A DNA stretch of 64,000 nt. It comes from Dendrophyllia cribrosa (Eukaryota > Cnidaria > Anthozoa > Scleractinia > Dendrophylliidae). The DNA lies in the NCBI GenBank assembly GCA_024195265.1, contig JAJLRJ010000013.1, positions 1,494,403 to 1,558,402 on the forward strand, written 5' to 3'. The position numbers and the translations under genes are program-made. Positions 55,101-64,000 of the stretch are shown here, piece after piece (position 1 is the first letter of the stretch; every line of letters starts with the position of its first letter). Below the pieces are notes generated by a model. The model was not told where the DNA came from. It saw only the letters and a program-made list of their open reading frames with translations, and ran no database searches.

Positions 55101-57629
55101 CTACCTTCCGGACCAAGAGAACTGTCTGGAAAAAGAGGTTCAACTGTAATGTGATGTAATGTGCAATGTAAACTTTATTTAAACACAATAAGTAGTTAAA
55201 GCTGTACAGCTTGTGGGGTCGTGTGTAACTAAACTTACGAAAATATTGAAAGCCTTAAAATATGTGATGTGAGTTTTATTCTCCATTTTTGATCATGTGT
55301 CTCACAAAACAGGCAATAAAGAAAAGCTGGTGAAACATGTTTGAAAAGAAAAAACAGCCCTGTTTATTACACAGCAGTTATGTAAATCTGGTGTACATGA
55401 GTTGCCAAGAGTTCAAAATTCTGCTGTTGTTTCACGTCTTCTTTTCGTTTGTTCAGACTAAAGAAACCATTAATTTTGGATGCAGCACAGAGACTACAGG
55501 TCATCAACTGCCTGCCAAAAACTACAGCAACTGACCAATAGCAGATAATCAGTTCGACTTCCTATAAACAACCTATCTAATGAGTGATGCTGAGTGATGA
55601 GATTCCTGATTGCATAACAATATTATATCTTTCTGTCCCATTAATGAGGTAAAATCAATACTATAATATTTCAATGGTCTTTAATAGAAAAATGATGTTT
55701 TGCAAGCACAAGTAGGACCAAATCTAATATCATTTGGGGAAGAAAACATAAATTTTGATGTCAAACATACAAGAAGTTCGGTGTAATTAGCATGTCTGGC
55801 ACAATAAACGAATGAATCAAAAAATGTTTGGTGTTGATGTATAAAAGAGGAACCCAGGTATGATTTTTGTACTGTACATGTACCAAAAACCTCAAAATTC
55901 ACGTATTTTAAACATCAATCTACAAGCATCTAGCACCAATTTCCGGTGAAGCGAAGGCTCAAAATTACTGCAATTTCAAGACAAAAAAGTCGTGATATTG
56001 GTGTGATCGCAGAAACTTATAATAGAAAACGAGTTCAAATCGTTCGTGGTCTCCCTAACAACTATCATAAGGCGAAAACATGCGTCGGGCGAGATAAATT
56101 TGAGACGGGAAGTCGCGCCGTGTAAAAAGTTTGGCGAGAATTGAGCGGGGGCGGCGAAGCTTTGTACGAAATCTAAACTGGCGTGAGAACTAAAAATCCC
56201 ATTGGGTTACGACAAAATAAACAAACCAGTCGTACTATTTACCGATGTTTTTTATTCTCTCAGCCAATGAAGAACGAGAAATGTGCGATGTTCCGCCTTT
56301 TAGCTTATGTCTTGTATGCAAATTAGATGAGCGAATACGAGGAACAAAAACAAGCTAATACTAGCAGACTAAAAATTGCTTAAAATGTCCTACTTTAATC
56401 ACGGACGACTTTGACCGGCCAAAATTCATCACAAATTCTTTCCAGATGATCAGGGAATTTGAAGTGAAAATATAAAAAAATCTACAATGCTTTTTACGGC
56501 TATAACAAAATCACAGACACAGACACATCCACAACAGATGTTGGTAAAACCACGCACCTTATGAACGAACTCTACTATTCGAGATAATTGTCATACTTTC
56601 TGTACACGAAAGACCAAATACTCTTTTCTGTCTCCTAACAATATCATTTATCAGTCCCACAGAAGTTAGATCTACATCTTTCCATGTAAAAATCTGTTTT
56701 GAGCGATTTTCATTCATCTGGTATTCACACGGCGGGTTACTTATCTGAACGAATCGACGCGTAAAATCGTGTTCTTTGTACATCACAGCCCTTCGATTCT
56801 TAAAAAGCATTAAGTTTCCGTGTTAAATGAATCTTCAAAATCTAGGACAGGTATTCCACATTTTGAAATTAACAGAATAAGATGGCAAGGGAAGGAAGAA
56901 GAGAGAAATGCCATCAACAAACGAACGAATCGATGCGATGTGTCCCGTCACAACATTGCAAGCGGGTTTTATATTATACACATCATCATAATCAAAGATC
57001 GAAATACTTACGACAGTATTTTTCATCCGAATGATCATCACAATCATAATCACCGTCGCACCGCCAATTCACTGGGATGCAAGTAAGATTTGCACAAGCA
57101 AACTGATCTTCGCCGCATTGAAAGGACCCTGAAATCAAATGTTGTCGATGATTAGTACACGTACGTCGAGTGAATAGATCGACTTTGAATTGTCTTGCGT
57201 TGTTTTAATCCACATATATGTACTGTTAAATCTCTTTTTTCTCCTAAGTTTCTTTTTAGTAATTCAGTAAGGCGATTTTGTGATATTTTGAAGAGAGGAT
57301 AACTTACAATTTGTTCAACGAGGTACGAACGATAAAGTGTGTGGCATGCATTGACCTGCATTGTTAGTTGAAATTTCTTTTCACTTATCCCCAAAAGATT
57401 TCACACAAAAATGGTGAATTAAAATTGGCAAAATAAAGAAAAATGTTTTGACTTTGGGGAAAAAGAAATCAAGATCGTTTTACTACTACATTTTACAACT
57501 CACAAAATCATAACACAACATTAAAGCTCGATACGTAGGCGATATTTTCTTACCTATTGTTTGAAAATAACCCAAAGCGGCCAACAGACAGAGCAAAATC
57601 CCAATCAAACTCCTTGTGAATCTTGCCAT
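31081..57629 (-). CDS. LDLR: LDLR/VLDLR-type endocytic receptor (18 coding exons, 906 aa)
   Basis: A type I membrane receptor reconstructed from ATG 57629 to TAG 31081-31083; 18 exons sum to 2,721 bp (907 codons), and all GT/AG junction phases agree. Order: signal peptide; eight LDLa modules with the C-D-x-x-x-D-C-x-D-x-S-D-E calcium cage; two EGF modules; a propeller with YIYWTD, KMYWTD, YMFWSD, IWWAD and YMYWTD; an EGF; a second EGF split over two exons; a short Ser/Thr/Pro stalk; a TM helix; and a tail with [18 protein letters not shown] is the clathrin-adaptor internalisation signal of LDLR. Eight LDLa modules match VLDLR/LRP8 rather than the seven of LDLR. Predicted role is uptake of lipoprotein, yolk or related ligands at the cell surface. 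Intron 8 carries a 6-kb transposon and intron 9 a 2.4-kb one. Confidence 0.93.
31542..31825. repeat. inverted repeat in LDLR intron 17
   Basis: AAAAATACTATAATACTCTT (31542) is inverted at 31796-31825 as AAGAGTATTATGGTATTTTT, ~31-bp arms with about three mismatches and ~220 bp between. Possibly subterminal arms of a MITE whose outer ends have decayed. Confidence 0.75.
32352..32481 (-). CDS. LDLR: LDLR-like exon 17 (cytoplasmic tail, FDNPVY)
   Basis: Acceptor TTCATTTTGCAG; encodes [20 protein letters not shown] followed by [11 protein letters not shown]. Donor TTG/GTGAGT. FDNPVY plus the KTTE that follows is close to the vertebrate LDLR tail and predicts coated-pit endocytosis through ARH/Dab2-type adaptors. 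Confidence 0.93.
32880..32973 (-). CDS. LDLR: LDLR-like exon 16 (transmembrane)
   Basis: 94 bp. Encodes [20 protein letters not shown] then LVYRRIQRK: one hydrophobic helix with basic stop-transfer residues. The donor AA/GTAAGT, if unspliced, would give an immediate TAA stop after RK. Confidence 0.92.
33210..33334 (-). CDS. LDLR: LDLR-like exon 15 (end of EGF, stalk)
   Basis: 125 bp, phase 2 to 1. [10 protein letters not shown] completes the split EGF module; then [20 protein letters not shown], a short Ser/Thr/Pro-rich juxtamembrane stalk analogous to the O-glycosylated region. Confidence 0.9.
33457..34730. mobile_element. ~1.27-kb element with TTAACCCATTGACAC ends
   Basis: TTAACCCATTGACACCTGA at the left is inverted at the right as CATGTGTCAATGGGTTAA. 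It lies in LDLR intron 14. No long ORF inside, so it is non-autonomous. 33990-34220 holds only short overlapping frames. Confidence 0.75.
34750..35090 (-). repeat. 104-bp satellite array E (inverted, intronic)
   Basis: About three reverse-orientation units (GGATTTCATCCACAGACTCA, AACCACCTTGTACAGCATAA) in LDLR intron 14. A further fragment lies at 33395-33450. Confidence 0.88.
35233..35314 (-). CDS. LDLR: LDLR-like exon 14 (first half of EGF-4)
   Basis: 82 bp, phase 1 to 2. Encodes [20 protein letters not shown] and LELPTC. The intron falls between the cysteines of the module, unlike the other symmetric EGF exons. Confidence 0.88.
36450..36599 (-). CDS. LDLR: LDLR-like exon 13 (EGF-C)
   Basis: 150 bp, phase 1 to 1. 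[20 protein letters not shown], then [18 protein letters not shown]: the EGF that packs against the propeller, preceded by the typical QPKG linker from exon 12. Confidence 0.92.
37130..37405 (+). mobile_element. dispersed ~230-bp repeat, degenerate copy
   Basis: The right half is clear (TTCTCAATATTTTACAAAATG...TACTCGTGGGAGTTAAAG); the left half is diverged. Same family as the copies at 9.67, 50.23 and 54.59 kb. Confidence 0.6.
37445..37851 (-). CDS. LDLR: LDLR-like exon 12 (propeller, second half)
   Basis: 407 bp, phase 2 to 1. [20 protein letters not shown] begins it; then [39 protein letters not shown] and [14 protein letters not shown]. Three YWTD-type blades and the exit strand. Confidence 0.94.
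38562..38949 (-). CDS. LDLR: LDLR-like exon 11 (propeller, first half)
   Basis: 388 bp, phase 1 to 2. [20 protein letters not shown] starts the propeller; then [34 protein letters not shown] and [13 protein letters not shown]. The donor is G/GTATGT at 38561; reading on past it gives a spurious tail. Confidence 0.94.
39163..39326. mobile_element. pogo/Tigger-type MITE
   Basis: TACAGTAGAATACTAATAAC at the left, GGGATTAACTGTA at the right; TA-flanked. The interior repeats GGTTCGAG(A/T)TAT words. It lies ~35 bp from the exon 10 donor in the LDLR-like gene. Confidence 0.7.
39360..39485 (-). CDS. LDLR: LDLR-like exon 10 (calcium-binding EGF-B)
   Basis: 126 bp, phase 1 to 1. [20 protein letters not shown], then [18 protein letters not shown]. 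The D-x-N-E start and Y/F spacing fit a calcium-binding EGF. Confidence 0.94.
   Translation of the reverse strand: MRTNVIHLECVAKFVTTIKEDLNVFAERATSWNQTAAAAKQ
40447..42825. mobile_element. 2.38-kb pogo-like element with perfect TIRs
   Basis: Left TACAGTACCGCTCGAAACTA (extending through TTAGTGCA) is exactly inverted at 42798-42825. TA occurs on both sides as the expected target site. No transposase-length frame, so it is non-autonomous or decayed. The identical ends suggest recent activity. It fills most of LDLR intron 9 and carries a nested foldback. Confidence 0.87.
42288..42443. mobile_element. foldback nested in the 2.38-kb element
   Basis: Left AAGTAATATCAAACATTCGA and ATTTCATCACAAGATCAAAC are inverted at the right as GTTTGATCTTGTGATGAAAC and TGTTTGATATATTACTT. 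~155 bp, non-coding. Confidence 0.85.
43455..43580 (-). CDS. LDLR: LDLR-like exon 9 (EGF-A)
   Basis: 126 bp, phase 1 to 1. [20 protein letters not shown], then [19 protein letters not shown]: six-cysteine EGF directly after the LDLa array. Confidence 0.93.
44190..45690. other. non-coding left arm of the 6-kb element
   Basis: Between the left ends and the stop of the element gene. On the plus strand, 44472-44497 reads as a short ATG exon (MNCQRIRK) with donor AAAG/GTAAGT, hinting at an opposite-strand transcript. No further coding is supported. Confidence 0.4.
45698..49662 (-). pseudogene. element gene: Cys-rich N-terminus, transposase-like core, RING, Pro-rich, protease-like C-terminus
   Basis: Probable exons: a start near 49662 (ATGGCA, possible tiny intron), 49650-49420 ([34 protein letters not shown]), then 48989-45698. 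The last is split by a frame change near 47500: frame 1 runs to 47422, frame 2 (590 codons from its first ATG, 47470) to 45698. In frame 2: a [16 protein letters not shown] motif, typical of transposase-derived proteins in cnidarians; a RING-H2-like CNIC...CSHSFHEVC...CPLC at residues 155-187; a second Cys motif CKKC...CIRCPRC at 297-322; VPPPPTS repeats at 340-376; and a C-terminal domain with [14 protein letters not shown] (Cys416) and [13 protein letters not shown] (Glu540, His542), recalling the C...D-x-H layout of herpesvirus-type tegument deubiquitinases. The protease reading is inference. The gene is degraded at least by the frame change. Confidence 0.6.
50230..50452 (+). mobile_element. 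dispersed ~230-bp repeat copy
   Basis: CCTTTCACTCCCAGAGTCAATTAT at the left, GGCACTCTTCGAAGT...AAAGGGTTAA at the right; the core has GTGTGACCATTCAAATGAAA. It ends about 85 bp from the donor of LDLR exon 8. Confidence 0.8.
50538..50669 (-). CDS. LDLR: LDLR-like exon 8 (LDLa-8)
   Basis: 132 bp, phase 1 to 1. [20 protein letters not shown], then [17 protein letters not shown]. The S-D-E of the calcium cage is G-E-D-E here, the most divergent of the eight repeats. Confidence 0.92.
50976..51095 (-). CDS. LDLR: LDLR-like exon 7 (LDLa-7)
   Basis: 120 bp, phase 1 to 1. [20 protein letters not shown], then [15 protein letters not shown]: six cysteines and an intact D-N-S-D-E. Confidence 0.93.
51187..51903. 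mobile_element. ~717-bp element with long GC-rich TIRs and a captured coding fragment
   Basis: Left GCCGTTTATACGAGAGAAAA and AATAATCCGCGGACTATT are inverted at the right (AATAGTCCACGGATTATTTA, CGTATAAACGGCCC). Many CCGCGG-centred palindromes make multiple nested hairpins. Internally, 51486-51610 (plus) encodes [20 protein letters not shown], then [17 protein letters not shown], like the start of a Myb/SANT-type domain of PIF/Harbinger DNA-binding proteins. Flanking ATA/TAA would fit a mutated 3-bp TWA target. Classification is inference. Confidence 0.75.
52381..52629 (-). CDS. LDLR: LDLR-like exon 6 (LDLa-5 and LDLa-6)
   Basis: 249 bp, phase 1 to 1; the only exon with two modules. [20 protein letters not shown]...[10 protein letters not shown], then [20 protein letters not shown]...[12 protein letters not shown]. 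Confidence 0.94.
53029..53145 (-). CDS. LDLR: LDLR-like exon 5 (LDLa-4)
   Basis: 117 bp, phase 1 to 1. [20 protein letters not shown], then [15 protein letters not shown]. Canonical module. Confidence 0.94.
53186..54130. other. LDLR-like intron 4
   Basis: AT-rich intron. The plus-strand open frame at 53825-54238 is a read through poly-A/T stretches and the antisense of exon 4. No element recognised. Confidence 0.5.
54136..54252 (-). CDS. LDLR: LDLR-like exon 4 (LDLa-3)
   Basis: 117 bp, phase 1 to 1. [20 protein letters not shown], then [15 protein letters not shown]. The usual S of S-D-E is G. Confidence 0.93.
54306..54487. mobile_element. pogo/Tigger-type MITE
   Basis: TACAGCAGTCGAAACTCTCT at the left and GAGCTTCAACTGTA at the right, interior AGCGGATACCCTCGTAAGCG. 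In LDLR intron 3. Confidence 0.7.
54592..54806 (+). mobile_element. dispersed ~230-bp repeat copy
   Basis: AACCCTTACTCCCAGAGTCA at the left and CTCGGAGATGAAAGGTTAAA at the right; the core matches the 104-bp satellite monomer (CTAACTTTTGCGTCTGTGGA, GTGTGACCATTCAAATGAAA). It ends 17 bp before exon 3's donor side. Confidence 0.82.
54823..54948 (-). CDS. LDLR: LDLR-like exon 3 (LDLa-2)
   Basis: 126 bp, phase 1 to 1. [20 protein letters not shown], then [18 protein letters not shown]. Canonical module; donor TGTG/GTATGT. Confidence 0.93.
55011..55148. mobile_element. 138-bp pogo/Tigger-type MITE
   Basis: TACAGTCAAACTTCCTTAAT at the left, AAGAGGTTCAACTGTA at the right, both TA-flanked. In LDLR intron 2. 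Confidence 0.78.
55150..57010. other. LDLR-like intron 2
   Basis: Long intron with no exon or element I can support. 56050-56170 is locally GC-rich with CGGG/GCGGGG words. No extra LDLa module found on the minus strand. Confidence 0.5.
57012..57128 (-). CDS. LDLR: LDLR-like exon 2 (LDLa-1)
   Basis: 117 bp, phase 1 to 1. [20 protein letters not shown], then [17 protein letters not shown]. Acceptor TTGATTTCAG. Confidence 0.93.
57554..57629 (-). CDS. LDLR: LDLR-like exon 1 (signal peptide)
   Basis: ATG at 57629 opens [20 protein letters not shown] then YFQTI: a short basic start and a hydrophobic core, a classic secretory signal. Donor AATAG/GTAAGA in phase 1, matching exon 2. A CTTTCACCTTTAG acceptor-like site 30 bp upstream suggests a non-coding exon farther right. 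Confidence 0.88.
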
Positions 57630-57659
57630 ATCCAAGACCACTCGAGAAAAACGTATTCT

Positions 57660-60600
57660 AAAGGTGAAAGGAATAGATTAACCACATTACGCTCGTTATT
57701 TCCGTAGCAGGATACCATACATTGAACTCTCTGTTTGTGTTGTTTATCAGACTGAACTTTTGTTGCGCGGGAAAAATGCCAAACCCCGACCACTAAATTC
57801 CAAATAAGGACAATTCTTCACCATGTGACCTGTAACTAACCAATCAAAAAACCCCAGATTTCGATGACGGTTTCGATGGAATTTCCGGAATTTTCTCGTC
57901 AATTCTCCGGAGACCGAAGATGTGTGAAAACGTGAACATTTGTAAACATTGCAAGGTGTAAATTGTGCATGGCGGTCTTTTAATATTATAAAAGACAACC
58001 TTGCAAAACATATGTTTTCTGCAGCTCTCTGAATTTTGTTTTTACAGTAAATCTGCCAAAAGACAACATAATATTTATCTTTTTTGGAAGGCAAGTCTTA
58101 GAGCACGAAATTAGTTGGAGCGCCTCCAGAAGTGTACTTCATCATAAAACGTTTAATAGTTGTTATGATGCCAAAACAGTTTGCATTGTTAAAAGAATCA
58201 CGTACTTGGAAAAAAACGTACTTATGTTGTTAAAGATAAAATGGAAATAGCAGCGAAATTAAAATGATATCATGGATCCAAAATGTGCATTGCTCAAACA
58301 GTAGCAAAATTTACAAGAAAAAATATCCTTTCTGTCGCGAGAAAAACATGAGCAATAATTTATAACGATGATGTTATTTTCATAACTATATTAAAGAATG
58401 AATCAGTCCCATTTATAGGATGAAAACTTGCAAATGTGATAGCTCATTTTGGAACATGCTCAGGTTTCTGTAAAAGATGCAAAGAAATTTATCCTGAAAA
58501 CTGCGAAATAAAAAATAATTGTCAAAATCTTGATTTGAAATCCGCGGTAAACCTGCAAGTTGCAAATGACGTACATGCAAGGCTAAGATTCTTGAATTAT
58601 TTAGGAAACTTAATACTCAAACAAACAGTTTAAAAATGAAAAGTTCTTATGCATTGTTCTATAAATATTTGTTGTAAAATGTTCAGTGGCATTGTCAAAA
58701 AGAAAGAAGTCGGCAAAAATGATATTTTTCTGTCGCGCTTGCGTTACTACTTTGCCCCGGGACCTCCTACTGTGAAAATTTGTAACGAATTACGAGAAAA
58801 CCTATTCGAAAAAGTCACGGTTTTGCAAACAAGGCGCTAGGATATCTTCACATGGATTTGTGGCTCCAAGATAATATATTAATAGATCCACTTGCGTATA
58901 TGTTGCTATATTATTCGTTTGCTCTAAAGATATTTTTGCCAATATTTTTAATAATAATATAAACTTTTCATTCGTCACAAGGTCATGAAGGCAACGCTAG
59001 TAGAATTTTATAAGTGACATTTTTAGAAAAGGTGTATTTTTATTTTTTATCTTTTCCTTAAATTGTTCTTCTTCTTTGCATGGCCTTGGTATTTGGCTGA
59101 ATTGACGAAAAAAGAATAGGATATTCGCAAAATACGATTTAACCCCTCCGGATATGATGTAAAACTGATGACATAAAATTATTTTCGTTAGCAAAATACA
59201 TCATAACAAATATATTTTAGGATTCTGAGGTATTTTAACTTTAGTTTGCCAGTCAGCCGTCATACAAACCGCGTCGTTCGTAAAATCGACGTTGATACTT
59301 TTATAATTGCCTACAAGTGTTAAACTAAATGAACTATTAATAACTTTGACTGAGTATTATCACGTTTTAAGCTTAAGTTTAACGTTTATTAAAAACTTTG
59401 GAAAGAAACCACGATTTTATTGCTGGTTGTATTCACGATAAAATAAAGCACGTGAGCTTTTCCGCCTGTCTGACCGGGTTGACAGGTTTCTCGATTTGTT
59501 TACATGATGATTATCGAAGTTAGTTGCGGGATACGTTATCGATATCCCAGGTGTGAAGGACTTTCTGGGATTTGCCTTTTGCGATTTTGCGGATTGTTTT
59601 GGGTGTAAAATTTTACCCACTTAATTTTTACGATGAGATTCCGACAGGGATTTTTAAGGGTTTCTTAATTTTTCTGAAAAAATATTTTAACTCGCAACCC
59701 GGCTTGTAAAAGATCGCTTGTAAAAAACGGATGCAGTCTAAACATTTTTACATTTTCTACCGGGTTATGTTTTGAATACAAAATGCGCATGAGATTTTTT
59801 TTAGGCGTAGATTTTTTCGGAATTTTATTCGTGGGTCTAGTTCTGGTGCAAGGGTTCATTGGTTCATCTCCGTTATTTTTTAACCCGAGGATCCCCCCCC
59901 TGGCCCCGGGATGTTAAGAGACCATTAAAGATATGTATCAGTGATGAATGAGTGACATCAAAACAAATATTTCTAGAAAGTGGACGTTGCGAAATTTTGT
60001 TTTGGCAAAGCTTTAAGCGTTTGTGTGGGAGAATATTCTAATTTTCCAGGAAAAATGACCGAGAAAAGTCGCGGAAACATCCGTCCAACAAAGTACTATT
60101 ATAACATAGATAAATAATTATTAAAAAATACAAGTTTTATCCATTTCGGGCTGGAAAAGTAATAAACTATTTACATGAAAACGTACTTTAATTTGATCCT
60201 TGCTACAAAATAAAGCGAAGAAAAAGAAAGAGATCCCAAACTCTGAAGTGTTTTGTACAGTACACAAAGATGTTAGATACCTCAAATTAAGGCATATTGC
60301 GCAACTAAAAGAAAAATAAGAGACTGCTAGCTTCTAGTGTAAATATGTGCCTAAAATTTGCAACAAACCCGAGTATTTTGGAGCTTTTTGTTAACCTGGC
60401 ATGAAATTCCTTTACCATCACTAATTTAGCCATGTCAAAGATCGAAAGCAAAATTGTAAGTATCCGATACTAATAATAATCACGTGAGAAGTAAAAATAA
60501 CATATTCAATGTTGTTTACACAATTTGCAGTTTCCTGTGGCACGTTTTTTGTCTTATTGAAACGAAAACTGAGTCATCGAAAGGTTAGAAACTCGTGGAT

Positions 60601-63600
60601 GTGCAATACTAGAATTTCAACATCCCTTGAACGTGCTTTTAACGATGGCTATCAAATCACTAAATCTTGACTACAAATCTAGAGCTGTCCAGAAATAGAT
60701 TCACAGGAAGTCGATCGCCTTTCATCGGTTCGATTCTTACTAACGCAAAGCTAAGGCTTGTGGGCAGATTGGTTAGTTGTCCCGAAGAAGCATTCTTTTA
60801 AAGTTAAAATTTTGTATAAAAAATATTTATAGGCCAATCGATTTGCGACCAGCGTTTAAATATGGTTTGAATGTGAATGAATTTGAGTGGCTTGCCGAGG
60901 ACACATGCACAAATATTCCTTGTCATAACTCGTGATCATACACAAAGGAAACAGTTAGCCGTTTCATTAAAGAAGCGAGATCAAGTCTTAAATAGTTAAA
61001 CAAAGTTTAGTGTAAGTGACTGTAACTGAACGAACAACGTACCTTTATAACAAAGATATATCGGTGAGCTGGGACGAGATCTAATGCATGTAGCTTTAAC
61101 CAGCGATGAGTCGATTTGAGCCTTGTCACGTGTTTTAACGAAATAATCGCTATAAAAAGATCCTGTCACTAGCAAGTGTCCAATTTTCAAGATCCAACGT
61201 CAGAGATGAAGCAAATTTACAGATCTGAGGCTTAGTTTTGACCAGTATCTCCGCTTGATTCAATCACATAGCTTAAATACATGAAACGTAATACAGCATT
61301 CTTCCGAATTCTTCGTGAAGTGTCATGTCAGGCCGTTCTGCCTCACTCAGTCTGGGGGCCGGTATTAACGTATGACGCAAGCAGATTTACTGTAAAACAG
61401 GATTGGAGATTCCGTAAATGACATTTGAGGTCAAGATATTGATAACCGAAACATGTAAAGAGACCACGCCACTCGGCTATCCATCTGGTCATGTCTAGTG
61501 CACGGAAAAGACGGAATTGATGACACCAGAACAGGTTTTAATTTAGAGATAGAGCGAGCCGCAAAACGGTGTTTTGGGCAGGCTTTCAGCGTCTAACATT
61601 TTCCAGTATTGGAGCAATTTATCGAATATGTCTTAAGAAAGTTAGAGAAAGTCGATAAAAGTTACAAAAACAACAAAACAAAACATTTGACTTACGGTTG
61701 TAGTGAAATTCGTGTCCAAACGGATACGAGGCAATTCGAAACGACCCCTCGCTAGATAAGAGTGTTCTCGTTTTTTCCCTCTTTTCAAACGCTGGCGGCC
61801 TCTCGATCAATTGTCCTGCGAGCCTTAACCCATCTTAATCCTGCAATTTCATTGAAAAATCCTTGAGTATTTGCTCTCCACAATTCACACGAACGTACAG
61901 GCCATGTGCTGATTAAAATATGCATGAACGCCTGATTTGTATAACAATAGTTCGTTTGCTTATTTGAAATCAGCTCACGTCGCTGCCGCATACATTAATT
62001 AATCTATTGATTCAATTGTTTCCGTCACCTATGTTCGCTCGACTGTTAAATTCAATCTAGGACATTTTTTATCGCCCTGACGCGAATAAACTATACTTAT
62101 AATATTAAAAAAATTGATCGTTGTTTTCGAACGAATTACTGTATAACTTGGTATTTCAAACAAATCTTTTTTCTCCTTTTTGCTGGTTCATCCAGTTCAC
62201 TGAGTTGTCTCGGTTTTGATAAAAAAAACACACAAAGTTCTTCCAAGGGGATTTGCCATTTACATCTTTTCAGAAATCCTTTGCATTTGTTTTATTTAAA
62301 CACCGTTAATGTACTTAAGAAATGGTATAAAAATAACTTCTAAAAATAAATACACGTAGTTTAAGAATAAACGTTTTTAAAATTCGCTTACCTTTATTAT
62401 AAACTCTGACTAATATTCGCGAGCCAAAGCTTTCAGTCCCAAATTAGTTACGTCCAATTGTTCCTAAAAACGTGAGTGACGGAGCTTTATTCGAAATTAA
62501 TCGAATAGGACTAGACAAGTGTTTTGTGTGAAGCCCCGGCCACACTCAATGTATTGTTCCCACAAAATGGCAGTCGTGACAAAAATCAGGTACTTGGGTC
62601 TTAATGTTTTGCAACCCGGGGGTGTTACAGGGACGTGCGAAGTCGTTTAGAGGCAGAATTTTGACGAGATTGAAGTTTTGTCAGCTCAGCTGTTCTGGAC
62701 ATAACCTACACGATTTCGCATTGGTTTGTTCGGTTTCTATTTGCTCTCGCAAGGCGAAAATAATCGCGTGAGGGTCTTGTTATGTAGGCGCCGATCTGGC
62801 TGGGAAATATACCATGAATATTTATTTTCGGCTGACCTTGTGTTTCAAGGTAGCATTTTCCTTCATTTTTGTTGAAATTATTTTAGTTCTCCGCAGAAAG
62901 TTCTGCTCGTCAATTATTAAAATTGCAGTTAGTCGCTATTTGTTCATTTTGGGAAATTACAATGGACATTGCGCAAAATTGCGCAATAAATTCAAAAGTT
63001 ATTATTAATAGTGTGTTATAAATCATGTCAAGTTGCCAAATATTATCTAGACTAGCTATCTAGGAGATGGAACTTTACTCTAAAAACGGAAACGAAGGCG
63101 AAGTCGCAACACATTAAAAAAAAAATGCAATTTTAATTGCATCTTTTAGAAAATATAATCAAAATAAAGTTCAGCAATCGGTTTTATATTTTTCGGCATT
63201 TGCAATGCCGGAATGAATACGTTCGTTAATCGATTTGCACGATAAAAAAACGTTTCGTTTCGGTATAACCGGTGACTATGAATCAGGAATAACTCCAAAT
63301 GGTAAGATACGTTTATAAGTTAGACAGCTTGTGAAATATAATAAAATGATCTAATGACAAGAGTATAAAAATATACATTTCCATACACTGAAGACATAGA
63401 TACACGTGTTATACGGAAAATAACAAAGTTGCGGAGAAAGCGAAAATATGGTGGCACGGTTAAATGTGTCTTCTTAAAGTTCAATCAACATGAAGACAAT
63501 CAAAGACTCTTCTCACGTGATTTATTTCACTGAGTAATGCAGCCATACAGCAGAATCTGAGGCATTTGTACGGGAGCCTATTGAGTTAGCAAGGTTGAGG

Positions 63601-64000
63601 CACACACTTGATCAATTTTATAATAGTAAAATCGGTTACCTCGAAATTTCACTTTTGCATAGGATGTCAAAACAATCGTTCTGATTAAGCGGAGAATGCG
63701 ATGTTTCATTGCCAATTCAAGAGCGCTATTTCCTACCGATCCAAAAACGATACCTGAAAATTTCACTGTTCGCTCCAAGCTAAAAACAATGAGCTAAAGC
63801 GGATGCAGTTTTTCATTGCCAATCTGGGAGCGCTTGTTCCCAACGACTTAAACACGTTTCATCGAAATTTCACTTTTGGAATTTAGTCACAACAATATGC
63901 TTGATGCAATACCACTAGTTCCATAACTTACTCGATGATGTCAAACTGACGTGACCTGGAAATTTCCGTTTCTTGAATTTTGAACTCAGCGATATAAGAT
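57660..64000. other. 5' flank of the LDLR-like gene, no gene seen
   Basis: AT-rich. Good minus-strand donor-like sites occur at about 61695 (ACC/GTAAGT) and 62397 (AAG/GTAAGC). Either could end a non-coding first exon of the receptor. No protein-coding exon, RNA gene or clear element is supported. Confidence 0.4.

Overview
This is a window of animal nuclear DNA. Genes are split by introns with GT/AG boundaries, intergenic DNA is AT-rich, and introns are full of short inverted-repeat transposons, satellite-like tandem repeats and one tRNA-like SINE. A TAL-type bHLH pair, a complete LDL-receptor-like gene and METTL4 fix it as metazoan. Repeat style and protein divergence suggest an anthozoan cnidarian, most likely a stony coral. 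The species call is inference.

Layout: 1-4.8 kb is mostly non-coding, with a (TA)n microsatellite, two small repeat elements and one doubtful exon. Two single-exon TAL/SCL-like bHLH genes lie head to head at 4.83-5.34 kb (minus) and 13.15-13.67 kb (plus). The 8 kb between them is dominated by arrays of a ~104-bp repeat. From 16.4 to 22.7 kb (minus) lies an MT-A70 family methyltransferase, METTL4-like, reconstructed in seven consecutive exons (497 codons including the stop, phases consistent). Its N-terminal exon(s) remain unresolved between 22.75 and 24 kb. 24-31 kb is repeat-rich with no gene I can support. From 31.08 to 57.63 kb (minus) lies a complete LDLR/VLDLR-type endocytic receptor: 18 coding exons, 2,721 bp, 906 aa, with all splice phases consistent. 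Its domains run signal peptide, eight LDLa modules, two EGF, a six-blade YWTD propeller, EGF, a split EGF, a Ser/Thr/Pro stalk, a TM helix and a tail with FDNPVY. 57.6-64 kb is its 5' flank, with no recognised gene.

The most unusual object is a ~6-kb element with inverted ends inside LDLR intron 8 (43.84-49.89 kb). Its minus-strand gene (broken by one frame change) joins a Cys-rich N-terminal domain, a transposase-like core, a RING finger, a second zinc-type motif, a proline-repeat linker and a C-terminal domain resembling a cysteine protease. Also notable are a SINE whose target-site duplication spans a METTL4 splice donor, a partial tandem duplication of a METTL4 exon, and a satellite whose monomer matches the core of a dispersed ~230-bp element.
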